Shown here piece after piece: positions 16,424 through 25,959 of a stretch of 64,000 bases of DNA; positions within the stretch are counted from its first letter, which is position 1; every line of letters starts with the position of its first letter. The notes under the pieces were generated by a model that ran no database searches, had not been told where the DNA came from, and saw only the letters and a program-made list of their open reading frames with translations. The DNA is from Bacteroidota bacterium (GTDB lineage Bacteria > Bacteroidota > Bacteroidia > NS11-12g > UBA955): NCBI GenBank assembly GCA_023957335.1, contig JAMLHC010000002.1, positions 386,809 to 450,808 of the forward strand, given 5' to 3'. The translations under genes and the position numbers were made by a program.

Positions 16424-17788
16424 CATTGCTGTCCAATATATTTTTAAACACCAATGAAACGATTAGAAAATGAGTAAGTTACGATCTAAAAATGTTGTTT
16501 TGTCAAATCTACCCCTCCGATTTTATGTTATAAAAATGCTTAATTGTTGGCTAGCTGGAGGCTTCATTTTAATAAAAGGATGATTAAGCCAATACCATAA
16601 ATCTATTTTAGCAAAAAGATTTACCCTTATAAGTCCCACCAAATTGGACAGATGCCATGCATACTTTGCCTTATTCTGAAGATATTTGAGTAAGAGAATG
16701 GTGATTAAAGCAGACCAAACTTGGATAAGTATAGCATTGGGACTTGTGCCTATAAAAGTTTTGATTTTTAGTACTTGTTTAATCTGTTTGAAGAAGGTCT
16801 CAATCTCCCATCTGGCTTTATAGAGTTGCGATATTGTTTCTGCTGTCCAAGATGTGTTGTTGGTGAGGAAAGTCAGTTCTGCTTTTTTTACTGGATCATA
16901 AACCACTACTATCCTTAGTTCTTTGGGGTAGTTAATTGCTGTCTTAACTCCCGTCAATACTATAATTTGGTCTTTGACTATTAATCCCGTTTTGTCTTTA
17001 ATCTCATTTTCTTTTACCACACTGTATTGTATGTTTTTCTTTAATCTGCTTACAAACGTAATCCTTCTGCTGTCCAAAACATTCAGCCAATTAAAATCTA
17101 CATAAGCTCTGTCCATAACCAAAACAGAGCCTGAGGGAATATTAAGTGTTTTTGCTATTGCCACATCGTGTTTAAGCCCGTCTGTCATGTGCATGTAAAC
17201 AGGAAGGCAGGTGTCGTAATCTAATACAGTATGAAGCTTTATTGCTCCTTTTCTTTTGCGGTATTGAGCCCAATCAAACAAACTTAAGCAAAGAGAAATA
17301 ACGGTGGAGTCTACTATGAAAATTTTACGTTTCAGCATTCTTGCAAACTGTCGTTTCTTTTGAAGTCCGCTATTGAGCGAGTTGAAAAGTTCAAAATAAA
17401 GATCCTTGAAAACTTGCCAATTGCGTTGTTGATTTTGATAAGAAATGGTGGATTTACTCGGTGAACATGAAACTCCTAAGTGATTTAAATTACCAGTAGC
17501 ACTCTTAAGTCCATTCGATATTTCTCTTACACTATTTGCCTTGGCAAATTGACAAAACAACATTGACACTAAATGAGTCCAAGTGTTCACGCCTTTGCAG
17601 TGTCTGTCAGAGTCGTGGTTGTTTACAATTTTTGTGAAAGAATTCCTGTCTATTAAGCCAAGAATTTGAGAAAACAGATTTACATTTGTCGTGGGCATGG
17701 TGTTTTTTTTTGTACACCCCAAAATAAATGTTTTGGGTTAAAATTTAATCCATGCCCTTTTTACTGAAATTTATCTTGGACAGATGTG
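16424..17788 (-). mobile_element. Intact IS4-family element, copy 3 (1365 bp)
   Basis: The ends are CATTGCTGTCCAATATA and, read inward from the right, CACATCTGTCCAAGATA, sharing CTGTCCAA and 14 of the first 17 bases from that point. Flanking 9-bp duplications are perfect. It contains one complete transposase gene on the minus strand, opposite to the interrupted FG-GAP3 gene. It is the only copy of the three with an open transposase frame, so it is the likely active member. Confidence 0.95.
16523..17698 (-). CDS. IS4-family transposase (391 aa)
   Basis: I choose ATG at 17698 (MPTTNVNLFSQ) over a TTG 24 bases upstream. The N-terminal ~75 residues look like the IS4 N-terminal domain. The DDE catalytic residues appear as D in IVDSTVIS, D in VMDRAYVDF, and E in YKARWEIETFFKQIK. 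The last fits the IS4 signature Y-x2-R-x3-E-x6-K exactly. Length is usual for the family. It makes the cut-and-paste enzyme acting on the element's inverted ends. The frame is complete, so the element may still be mobile. Confidence 0.95.
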   Translation of the reverse strand: MPTTNVNLFSQILGLIDRNSFTKIVNNHDSDRHCKGVNTWTHLVSMLFCQFAKANSVREISNGLKSATGNLNHLGVSCSPSKSTISYQNQQRNWQVFKDLYFELFNSLNSGLQKKRQFARMLKRKIFIVDSTVISLCLSLFDWAQYRKRKGAIKLHTVLDYDTCLPVYMHMTDGLKHDVAIAKTLNIPSGSVLVMDRAYVDFNWLNVLDSRRITFVSRLKKNIQYSVVKENEIKDKTGLIVKDQIIVLTGVKTAINYPKELRIVVVYDPVKKAELTFLTNNTSWTAETISQLYKARWEIETFFKQIKQVLKIKTFIGTSPNAILIQVWSALITILLLKYLQNKAKYAWHLSNLVGLIRVNLFAKIDLWYWLNHPFIKMKPPASQQLSIFIT

Positions 17789-17797
17789 ATATCAGAC
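17789..17797. repeat. 9-bp target site duplication, right of IS copy 3
   Basis: ATATCAGAC, identical to 16415-16423. The coding frame of FG-GAP3 resumes here. Confidence 0.9.
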
Positions 17798-18009
17798 ATA
17801 AACACCGCAGGGCTGTACCTGCTAAGAATAGAACATAAGGGACAAATAATAAATAAGAAAATAATGATAGAAAGATAAAAACACCCTCAAAAAACATCTA
17901 ATTTTCACAATAAATCCAGATGTCTAAAAATCTAAAACCCTGTGTGGCATAACAAAAAACATAAAACCGTTTTCATTTTACAAATAAATAAAAAAAATGT
18001 GAAATAATG

Positions 18010-18041
18010 TTTGGCTGATAAGATTAACTGTATTAATTTAG
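18010..18041 (+). promoter_or_regulatory. Candidate promoter of the copy B operon
   Basis: TTTG at 18010-18013 and TAATTTAG at 18034-18041 (7 of 8 to TAnnTTTG) are separated by 20 bases, the spacing of Bacteroidota promoters. The start would be near 18047, leaving a leader of about 155 bases before the ATG at 18203. The 324-base gap 17879-18202 holds no gene that I can find. An AAGGA lies 5 bases before the ATG. Confidence 0.45.
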
Positions 18042-18202
18042 CCCACGTCTTTTGGGGGAATTATAAGCTGCTTTTTTTACCTGTTTCAGTCTCAAATCAG
18101 CCTTTTTTCTTCGTTTAGGCAAGAGCAAAGCAGACATCTTAAAACCCATTATATGCCTGAAAGCATTCAAAATAAGTACTCACTTGAAACAATCTAAGGA
18201 AT

Positions 18203-21200
18203 ATGCACTTCTTTATTGACCATACGAAACTAACTGAACAAACGACCTCAGAACTTAAATATGGGCCTAATTCTTCTGACCCAAATAATGTGTTCAATAT
18301 TTCCACTCAATTTCAATTGCCAGAAGAAGCTAGGGCTTTTGCATGCCAAAATGGTATGATGGTAGTTAGGAGGAATTCAAATGACCCTGACAATCTAGTC
18401 AATCTATATATTAAACCGTCCAATTCGGTTAGTATTGGAGGAATAGCTGTAAGATATTATATATACAGAGGTGTCAAACTTTCCAGTTTCTTTACCAAGG
18501 ATGGAAGTAATTTAAATATAAATGCCGAAGACCCTACAAATAGTGAGTTTATTGCTTTGTACTGGAATAGGAGAACGTTATTAGGAACAAAATCATACAT
18601 AACAATGTCCCCATCTTCTCCCTTGAATATAGGCTATGGTGATGATAGCTTATCTCTTTCTGACCCCAATAATCTTAATGAAAACAGACCAATAAGAGAT
18701 TTATTTAACGGAAAAGCTCCGGCAAAGGCGTTTGACGTTAAAGAAGGAATGTGGATTGGAGATTTTTCCAATTCTGCAAAGATTTCTTTCGAGATACAGT
18801 TGGATACGGAACTAAAATCAACTACTACACTAGGTAATAGTGCATTCAATGCTATTAGTATTTCCGTAGATGGCATTAATGATGAACAGGTTAAGAAGAG
18901 AAAACAAGAGTTTATTACTACTTACATTGACCCGGCTGCATTTTTCGGAATGCATGCAGATATAGGAGTAGAAGTAACTACATATAGTGGCTCTAGTAAG
19001 AATACTGAAACTAAGAAATTATCAAATGGTCTTTACTCAGACTTAATTTCAAAATTTGCAAATAAAAATAAAATATACCTCGACATAAAAAGTGAAAAAG
19101 GGATGTCATATAATTTTTATGACAACTACAAGGTAAGCATATCTGATTCTTCTAATATTAAGTTGAATGGGGCTGGTACACCCATTGAATATGGAACTAA
19201 TGGTTGGCCGATTATGTTTTTTGAAACATTAGCTAATGAAACTACTCAGGACAGAAAGAAATTAAGTTTTAAATTACGTATTGATAACAATAATACGCCA
19301 ATACTATTTTTATCAAACAAAGCCGAAAGTGACAAAACTGCATCAAAACAGATATCCTTTCTCAATATAAAGAAAGATGGAACTACAGGGTGGACAAATG
19401 AAGTATATATTTACCCAAAACACATTGGAGACACAAACAAAAACAATTTAGCAAACTATATCAAAGTTTATTATTTTGTTGGAGAAGCCATAGATACAGA
19501 TAGCACCAGATTGAAAAACAAAACATATTACGATTCTCCTTTTTGTTCAATTGATATTGAAAATATTGGGGAGCAATTACTTTCCATAAAAATGCTGCAA
19601 AGCTATAACCCTGTGTATGTAAAAGAACCTTTGCAATCAGACGGAACAGGTAACTTTTCTTTTGTTGCTGAATCTGGAGTATATTGGGATAGTAGCCAAA
19701 TATTATTTTACAGTAAAAAAACATTTCCCGGTGGCACATATCAAGAAGGTTCAGGAAAGAAGTATCTTCCGACTTTTAACAGACAACTAAAGATTGAAAC
19801 TCTTAATAACCATCAATTTAAACAATCGCTCAGAGATAATTTCGACATTACCTGCAAAAAATATCAAACAAGCAATGGTGATTTAAAAGTTCTTGGCTTA
19901 AATAGCTATCACCAATATCACAACCCTGCAGATGTTGTCGTTATCGGTAAAAAACCGATAAAACAATTAAAAGAAGACTTGATTTTATTGGGATTAACAT
20001 TATCAGAACTTCAGAGTTTAAAGAGTGTTACCGGATTATCTCCTGACCATCCCAAATATATTTTTTTAGAACCTGATTTTACCAATTTTTTATTGGATAA
20101 CCACAATATGCGATATTTTAAATTTAAGGTAAAAGTTCAGGGACTAAACAACGGAATTCCAACCATTGTCGCTCCAACTACACCTGTAATAGTTTATAGT
20201 CGGGACAAGCAGTTTTTTCATTCCGTGAATTTTGTCGAACATGAGGAATATAGTATAGGAAGAAATTTTGCAGGAGAGAATAGGATAGAATTTTCGATTT
20301 ATCACGATGGGAGAATTAAAATTAATGATAATATTGATTTTGCATTAATTCGAAAATCTGAAGCTGTTGACGAACACTTCGTTAGAAAAGAAAATCATAC
20401 ACAATCAGATAACGTCTTTGGGGCATTAATGCCAATTTATTATAAATACATCAGACCAAATTCTTTTAGTCCAACTGATGTTGATATTGCCCAATTTAAT
20501 ATTGTAATGACGAATGAAATGAAAAAAAAAGGAGATGGAAAGAAAATAACATCCGAATATTCATTAGTTACATCTTATACAAGAGGAGATACAAAAAGAA
20601 ATTTAAAAAGTCCCGTGACAGGACACATAATATCATCGAAACAAACCACAGGTAGTGTCGGCTATAAACATTATGAAAACACTCAACGAAAGACCTTTAT
20701 GATTCATTTTGTAACATCATTGAGTAATACGGATCTCCCTGATGTGGAAAACAGAATCTTTGATGATACAAACAACCAAAGTCTAGGTATTGACTTAGTC
20801 TATAGAGATACTCGAAGAACATATGGCAATCCTTATTTATGTGCAATAGTTTTAGGAGTTGTTATTAGAAATGGAAGATCTGTAACTCTTACAGGATTTG
20901 CTTTTGGTGATGCTTCTTGTGCTCCTAGTGCATCTCATGTCAATGGTATGGCATCTGATAATAGATACTTTCAACAATGGGGAGGAACACTTGCTCAGGA
21001 TGTTGAATTTATTGATTTGTTATTTGAATATGGTATTTCTTATGTGATAATAGGGAAATATAAACCTGCCGAACTTTTGACACAGCTAAAAACAAAAAGC
21101 TATTATAGTGCTAAAAACGTAATACAAGATACAAAAGATTTAAAAGATAAAAAAGGAAATTTCCTCGAACCAAGAAGATCTCTTCATGACGACCATTTAC

Positions 21201-21220
21201 ACGCACATTTAGTATTATAA
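18203..21220 (+). CDS. 1005-aa protein with C-terminal LAS/M15-type zinc peptidase domain, copy B gene 1
   Basis: There is no signal peptide or membrane segment. The N-terminal ~750 residues are not recognised. They include YYIYRGVKL around residue 90 and look beta-rich. The last ~150 residues carry GDASCAPSASHVNGMASD, with His 912 and Asp 919 in HxxGxAxD spacing, and the terminal HDDHLHAH with His 998, His 1000 and His 1002. This is the metal site pattern of LAS peptidases (M15/M74), which cleave peptidoglycan peptides. Copy A (1-606) shares both motifs. Composition is strongly AT-rich compared with genes 3 and 4. It is the first gene of the operon, 3 bases before the lipoprotein gene. A cell-wall-cutting role is inferred. 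How the protein would reach the wall without a signal peptide is open. Confidence 0.65.
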   Translation: MHFFIDHTKLTEQTTSELKYGPNSSDPNNVFNISTQFQLPEEARAFACQNGMMVVRRNSNDPDNLVNLYIKPSNSVSIGGIAVRYYIYRGVKLSSFFTKDGSNLNINAEDPTNSEFIALYWNRRTLLGTKSYITMSPSSPLNIGYGDDSLSLSDPNNLNENRPIRDLFNGKAPAKAFDVKEGMWIGDFSNSAKISFEIQLDTELKSTTTLGNSAFNAISISVDGINDEQVKKRKQEFITTYIDPAAFFGMHADIGVEVTTYSGSSKNTETKKLSNGLYSDLISKFANKNKIYLDIKSEKGMSYNFYDNYKVSISDSSNIKLNGAGTPIEYGTNGWPIMFFETLANETTQDRKKLSFKLRIDNNNTPILFLSNKAESDKTASKQISFLNIKKDGTTGWTNEVYIYPKHIGDTNKNNLANYIKVYYFVGEAIDTDSTRLKNKTYYDSPFCSIDIENIGEQLLSIKMLQSYNPVYVKEPLQSDGTGNFSFVAESGVYWDSSQILFYSKKTFPGGTYQEGSGKKYLPTFNRQLKIETLNNHQFKQSLRDNFDITCKKYQTSNGDLKVLGLNSYHQYHNPADVVVIGKKPIKQLKEDLILLGLTLSELQSLKSVTGLSPDHPKYIFLEPDFTNFLLDNHNMRYFKFKVKVQGLNNGIPTIVAPTTPVIVYSRDKQFFHSVNFVEHEEYSIGRNFAGENRIEFSIYHDGRIKINDNIDFALIRKSEAVDEHFVRKENHTQSDNVFGALMPIYYKYIRPNSFSPTDVDIAQFNIVMTNEMKKKGDGKKITSEYSLVTSYTRGDTKRNLKSPVTGHIISSKQTTGSVGYKHYENTQRKTFMIHFVTSLSNTDLPDVENRIFDDTNNQSLGIDLVYRDTRRTYGNPYLCAIVLGVVIRNGRSVTLTGFAFGDASCAPSASHVNGMASDNRYFQQWGGTLAQDVEFIDLLFEYGISYVIIGKYKPAELLTQLKTKSYYSAKNVIQDTKDLKDKKGNFLEPRRSLHDDHLHAHLVL

Positions 21221-21223
21221 ACC

Positions 21224-22060
21224 ATGAATACTTATACAATAAAAATTTGTTTTTTTGTTTTCCTATTGTCGTGTAACAGCAATACTACATCTAACAAGGA
21301 AAGCATAGAAATAAATAATATCCTCGCAGAATCGGATAAAAAACCGGATAGTGTTTTTTTGTCCTCAAAAAAAGAACAACTTGAAAGACAATGGGAAGAA
21401 GATACAACTTTATCAGATGAAGAACCAAAGATTACACCACTTCCATTCGGACCTTCAATAAAGAACATAGACGATTTATGCCTTCAAAACAAATTGTTCT
21501 ATTATAAAATCATTGAAACTGCCGCTTATATGAATGATTGTGAACCAAGATATACTAAAACATATTTATTTCCTCCAGTAGATTTTCTAAATATTACTAA
21601 AATCAATGAGAATGAATATTATGATGAATGCTATTATATCAACAGATTATTAAGCCCTCATGATATTAACAAAGTTTCTCGTTTAGCAAAATACAAAGTT
21701 CGTTTGCCCGATTTTGGAAAGTTTCAAGTTTTTTATATGAGCAATGAACACTATTTATTTCAGGATTTTATGGAAGGTTGCCAAAAGCCGAAGTATGGGA
21801 TAATAATTCTTTATGACAAAGAAGAAAGGAAAGCCAATTTATTAACTATCTTTAATGAGGAGAGTTTCGGTGCAGAAGGCACCTATCAAAGATTTTTTTA
21901 TATAGATAAAGATTACACAATTCATATTTGCAACATCAAAGAATCCTATGTTGTTTTTGATGAAGAAGAAAGTTTAGGTATTATCGAAAATGATATGCAA
22001 GAAACATATAAAATCGTCATTTCTTCTGAAGGTAAATTTTTAATTAACAATATTTTTTAA
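21224..22060 (+). CDS. Lipoprotein, copy B gene 2
   Basis: The protein has 278 residues. A short signal peptide, MNTYTIKICFFVFLLSC, ends in lipobox LLSC with Cys 17 as the lipidation site. The region after it is polar and acidic, then a PLPFGPSIKN motif is shared with the copy A lipoprotein (FPFGPKIS). I recognise no domain. It would sit in the periplasm or at the outer membrane. Its conserved place between the peptidase-type gene and the DUF6603-like gene, with gaps of 3 and 1 bases, suggests it works with them, for example as an anchor or an immunity-like partner to the peptidase. Both ideas are inference. Confidence 0.75.
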   Translation: MNTYTIKICFFVFLLSCNSNTTSNKESIEINNILAESDKKPDSVFLSSKKEQLERQWEEDTTLSDEEPKITPLPFGPSIKNIDDLCLQNKLFYYKIIETAAYMNDCEPRYTKTYLFPPVDFLNITKINENEYYDECYYINRLLSPHDINKVSRLAKYKVRLPDFGKFQVFYMSNEHYLFQDFMEGCQKPKYGIIILYDKEERKANLLTIFNEESFGAEGTYQRFFYIDKDYTIHICNIKESYVVFDEEESLGIIENDMQETYKIVISSEGKFLINNIF

Positions 22061-22061
22061 A

Positions 22062-25000
22062 ATGATAGATGAAAATCTTATTCCTGTAAATGAGCTAGTC
22101 CCAATTGAAAAAATCCCCGATGAATTGGGGTTCATAAAGGATTGCATAGAAGATATTATTGCTGACTTATTTGTTGGGGACTATGTTGTTCAGATTAGCG
22201 TACATAAAGAGTACGCTTTTTATAGCTTCAAATTACTCTCATTTACACGAATAGGTTTTGAATTTCCTAACACCAACGGTCTGACCTTGATATTAAATCC
22301 CGGTATAAATCAAACAAACTGGACAGAGTTCCCTGTTTCTTTGGCTTACTCTTTACCTATTTTGAAATATGTTAATACCTTTGATAGCGACAATTTTGAT
22401 TTTTCTCCCAGAGCATTTTTTGACATACTAATAGCGATTAGCAACACAAATAGAAGGAATATCTTAGAGACATTTATTAATTCTTTTTATGAATGGGATG
22501 AGTATGAGTATGAGGAGGAGTATGAGGAGGAGGAGGAAGAGGAAGAAGATGATGAGGAAAGAAGTCCACTTGAGAAATTTGTAGATGATTTTAATACAAA
22601 CTACACACCAACTACACCACTCGTAATCTCAACAGATGAAGAAACAGATGTAATTGAAGATTTACTTCTTCAAATGGAAAGCAATGGCAATGATTTTGAC
22701 ATTATTGAAATTATATTTACTGATTATATTATAGGCGAAGATATAGATGAGAGCATTTCAAATATTATAAAATTATTCCGTTATTTTATAGGCGATTTCA
22801 CCATTGGAAACATAACAAGCATGCTTATTCCCGAGGTCTCAGTATCTCTTGACAGCATTAATATTGCTTTAGAATTTCCCCGAAATATTCTCCAACCAAT
22901 TAACGAACAAACAGGAGAGGTTGATGAAGATGAGGATAAAAAATCTCGACTCTTATTTGAGGTAGGTTCTTTTTATTTTTCTTCACGTAAAGGTTTCGAC
23001 TTTGAAAACCTATCTTCCTTTAATTTCCCCAAATCCCAAATCGGCAACACAGGCTTCACCTTAGAATTTACCAATGCCAAAATAGACCTTTCGGACTCCA
23101 CCAACATTCCTGAAGCCGAAGCAGACGGGCGTACAGAATTCAAAGGAGTTTACATAGAAGAAGCCACCATAGGGCTGCCCAAAGACTGGGCAGACAACTC
23201 CACAGGCGTAGTAGAAATAAAAGGAAAAGAGCTGCTCATAGGCACAGACGGTGGTTTTTCGGGCAAAATAGGCGTAGAAGGCAATGGCAACCTCAAATTC
23301 AGCCTCTTAGGCATAGACATAGACTTTACCTCCTTTTATGTTGAGTTTAAGAAAAATGCGGTCATCTCCTCCGACATCAAAGGCAAGCTCACCATAGAGG
23401 GGCTGAAAGACTCCAAAGGCGATGATGCCGTGCTGGACTTCACCATAGACTGGAACGAGAACGGCTACACCATAAAATTTGAAAACACCAACGGCATTCA
23501 GCTAAAAGTCCCCAATGTGGTGGACATCACTTTGTACTCCCTTTCCATTGGCAGGACTGACGGCAAATGGCATTTCAGCAGCAAAGGCAAAATAGACCGT
23601 GTAGCAGACATACCCAAAATCGGGGCGATAATCCCGCGCACCCTTGACTTTAAGAAGTTTGAAATCAATCAGGGGGCAGCCAACGACTACGACATAGACA
23701 TCAAATGGGAAAACGATATAACAACCACCTTCCCTAAGAGCGGCTTATCCGTTGATGAAGAGCATGTTTTCCCTATCAACAAAACCTTCCTGAAAATCTT
23801 CACGCTCCATTTGATGAAATTCAAAGCATCGGGCAACGTGCAGGACGGGGCTGACCTAAGTGCGCTCATAGATGCTGACCTGAACCTCGACCCGATTTTC
23901 GGAACAATACGTGGCGGAGGGCTGAAAGCGGCTATCACCTTCCCCGAAAACGGAGGAAACTTAGGACCTGCCGACATTCGGTTCAGCCTTGTAACGCCCG
24001 ACTCCATGGGAATTCAGATAAAAATACCCGGGATAAAAGGAGGAGGCTGGCTGAAAAAAGACGAAAACGAAGAAGAATACGCAGGCTTGCTCCACCTTGA
24101 AATTCAGGACAAGCTGAAAATTACCGCTTACGGAATACTCAATCTTAGGCTTCCCAACGGCAACGCGGGATTCTCCATAGTGGGCATTGCCTCTGTGGAG
24201 TTCACCCCTGCCATAGACATTGCCATGGGGCTGAAACTGGGAGGAATAGGTGTGCTGTTCGGGCTGAACCGCTCTATGGACATAACCGCCTTGCAGGACA
24301 GCGTACGCGACAACACCCTGCAACACCTCATGTTCCCCGAAAAACCTGTCGAAAACGCCTCCACTATCATCAGCACTATGGGCAAAGTCTTTCCTGTAAA
24401 CGAAGGACAGTTTACCTTTGGGCTGCTTTTGAAAGCGTATTGGGGCGGAGAAAAGCTCGTAACGCTCACTATGGGTATTATGGTTGAGGTTAAAAACCCC
24501 GTCAAGATAGCTGTTGCGGGTGTGCTTACTCTCTCCCTGCCCGATGAGAAAAACCCCTTGGTGCTAATCAATGCGGCTTTCCTTGCTGCGGTTGATTTTG
24601 AGGTAAAAAAATTCCTGCTTGATGCAAAGATTTACGACTCCAAAATCATGAATGCTTCCGTGTCGGGGGATATACTGGCGCGGTATTACTGGGGAGAAAA
24701 CAGCGGCTTCCTGCTGTCCATAGGCGGTTTCCACCCTTCTTACACGCCTCCGCAAATGGATTTGCCCGCCAAGATAAACAGGCTTGCCATCAGCTTTATA
24801 AACGAGGCGGACAAATGGCTCAAAGGAGAATTTTACATGGCGGTAACCTCCAACTCGGTGCAGTTTGGGGCGGCTGTGGACTTATATGTAAAAATAACGG
24901 GCAAATATGTTCTCAAAGGCAATTTCAATCTGGACGTGCTGGTGTACACCAAACCCGAATTTTCGTTTATGGCGCAGATGCACATTAGTGCGGGGGTTTA

Positions 25001-25955
25001 CAGAAACAGCAAACAGCTTGCGGGAGTAAAAATAGACCTGTCCTTGCAGGGACCCAACCCCTACATTGCCACAGGGCGCGGAAGTTTTTCCGTAGGCAAG
25101 CTGACTATATCCGCCAACTTTGACGTACAAACCAAAACCAAAAAGACCGTTATTCAGGCAACTGCCAACGTATTTGAGCAGGTAGTAGCGCAGTTTGAGC
25201 AGGAATACTCGTGGATGATGGTGTTGCAGGACAGCAGCGCACCGCAGGTTTCCATAGCAGATATGTCAGACCAGCCGTCTGAAAGCAGCCCGCTGCTGCT
25301 GCACCCCATGGGCGGACTGGAAATAAAGCAGGGAGTTGCGCCTTTGGGTGTAAAGCTCGCCAGTTTTGGCAACGCACGTATTGAGGCGCAAACCCCCGAC
25401 AATATATGGGTGGCGGGTATTAAGATTCAGGGCGATACCGTACCTTTTACCCATGCGGAAGACAAATTCGCGCCCGGGCAGTTCTTCACCCTTTCCGAGC
25501 AGGAAAAGCTCAAATCCCCCTCGTTCAGCAATTACAGGGCAGGGATTCGCGTGGGCAGTACGGGCAAAATTGACACCTCCTGCATACGGGAAAGAAGCGC
25601 AACCCATGAAACAAAGATTATAGACAGAAGCTTTGACTACCCGACAAGGCACGACAACATAAACACTGCCCACTTTGACATGTCCCTGCAAGGCAATGCA
25701 ACGGCTGTGTCGGGTATATCATCGGGCAGGAACACGCAAAAATCCAGCCTTGACTCCGCAGAAGACGTTAAAATAGAGCAGGAAAAATACCACGTGGTAT
25801 TTACCGACACCTTTTCCGATGCAAATTCGGGACTGACATTCGGCTCTTTTCAGGCAGCAGAAGACAGCCTGACAACGCTTCTTGCAAGCCTGCAATTAGA
25901 CACAACCGACCTTATTGTTGTAAGAGAAAGTGAATATGAAATACTAATAGACTAA
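22062..25955 (+). CDS. Large beta-rich DUF6603-like protein, copy B gene 3 (1297 aa)
   Basis: The intact paralogue of the gene at 4148-7945. It has no signal peptide. It shows a divergent N-terminus with an acidic run of mostly Glu at residues about 145-167 (22495-22565), then from about residue 351 (ADGRTEFKGVYIEEATIGLP) a core nearly identical to copy A, including GLNRSMDITALQDSVRD at about 733. The C-terminal ~250 residues differ again. Core DNA around 24191-24590 differs from copy A 6190-6590 at only a few bases, far less than neighbouring segments, which suggests recent gene conversion. I recall the core as DUF6603. A repetitive beta structure with long Gly-rich turns is my reading of the sequence. 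The start is 1 base after the lipoprotein stop. Confidence 0.75.
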   Translation: MIDENLIPVNELVPIEKIPDELGFIKDCIEDIIADLFVGDYVVQISVHKEYAFYSFKLLSFTRIGFEFPNTNGLTLILNPGINQTNWTEFPVSLAYSLPILKYVNTFDSDNFDFSPRAFFDILIAISNTNRRNILETFINSFYEWDEYEYEEEYEEEEEEEEDDEERSPLEKFVDDFNTNYTPTTPLVISTDEETDVIEDLLLQMESNGNDFDIIEIIFTDYIIGEDIDESISNIIKLFRYFIGDFTIGNITSMLIPEVSVSLDSINIALEFPRNILQPINEQTGEVDEDEDKKSRLLFEVGSFYFSSRKGFDFENLSSFNFPKSQIGNTGFTLEFTNAKIDLSDSTNIPEAEADGRTEFKGVYIEEATIGLPKDWADNSTGVVEIKGKELLIGTDGGFSGKIGVEGNGNLKFSLLGIDIDFTSFYVEFKKNAVISSDIKGKLTIEGLKDSKGDDAVLDFTIDWNENGYTIKFENTNGIQLKVPNVVDITLYSLSIGRTDGKWHFSSKGKIDRVADIPKIGAIIPRTLDFKKFEINQGAANDYDIDIKWENDITTTFPKSGLSVDEEHVFPINKTFLKIFTLHLMKFKASGNVQDGADLSALIDADLNLDPIFGTIRGGGLKAAITFPENGGNLGPADIRFSLVTPDSMGIQIKIPGIKGGGWLKKDENEEEYAGLLHLEIQDKLKITAYGILNLRLPNGNAGFSIVGIASVEFTPAIDIAMGLKLGGIGVLFGLNRSMDITALQDSVRDNTLQHLMFPEKPVENASTIISTMGKVFPVNEGQFTFGLLLKAYWGGEKLVTLTMGIMVEVKNPVKIAVAGVLTLSLPDEKNPLVLINAAFLAAVDFEVKKFLLDAKIYDSKIMNASVSGDILARYYWGENSGFLLSIGGFHPSYTPPQMDLPAKINRLAISFINEADKWLKGEFYMAVTSNSVQFGAAVDLYVKITGKYVLKGNFNLDVLVYTKPEFSFMAQMHISAGVYRNSKQLAGVKIDLSLQGPNPYIATGRGSFSVGKLTISANFDVQTKTKKTVIQATANVFEQVVAQFEQEYSWMMVLQDSSAPQVSIADMSDQPSESSPLLLHPMGGLEIKQGVAPLGVKLASFGNARIEAQTPDNIWVAGIKIQGDTVPFTHAEDKFAPGQFFTLSEQEKLKSPSFSNYRAGIRVGSTGKIDTSCIRERSATHETKIIDRSFDYPTRHDNINTAHFDMSLQGNATAVSGISSGRNTQKSSLDSAEDVKIEQEKYHVVFTDTFSDANSGLTFGSFQAAEDSLTTLLASLQLDTTDLIVVRESEYEILID

Positions 25956-25959
25956 CCTT

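Larger units (their letters stand above)
14834..17878 (+). pseudogene. FG-GAP3, B-type FG-GAP/T9SS gene interrupted by an intact IS4-family element
   Basis: The open frame 14834-16447 gives 537 residues. Residues 1-55 are abnormal, because a 24-bp inverted repeat pair (14887-14976) lies inside the 5' end and pushes the hydrophobic signal sequence (FFAALAFTVPLFCFSQ) to about residue 58. FG-GAP motifs follow, and then a sorting domain beginning AYPNPANSILHINL. At LDISD the frame enters the element at 16424 and ends with HCCPIYF. The lost tail (INTAGLYLLRIEHKG..KKIMIER) is present at 17798-17878, beyond the element, after the 9-bp duplication ATATCAGAC. The truncated product lacks the most conserved end of the T9SS signal, so secretion should fail. 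Confidence 0.8.
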
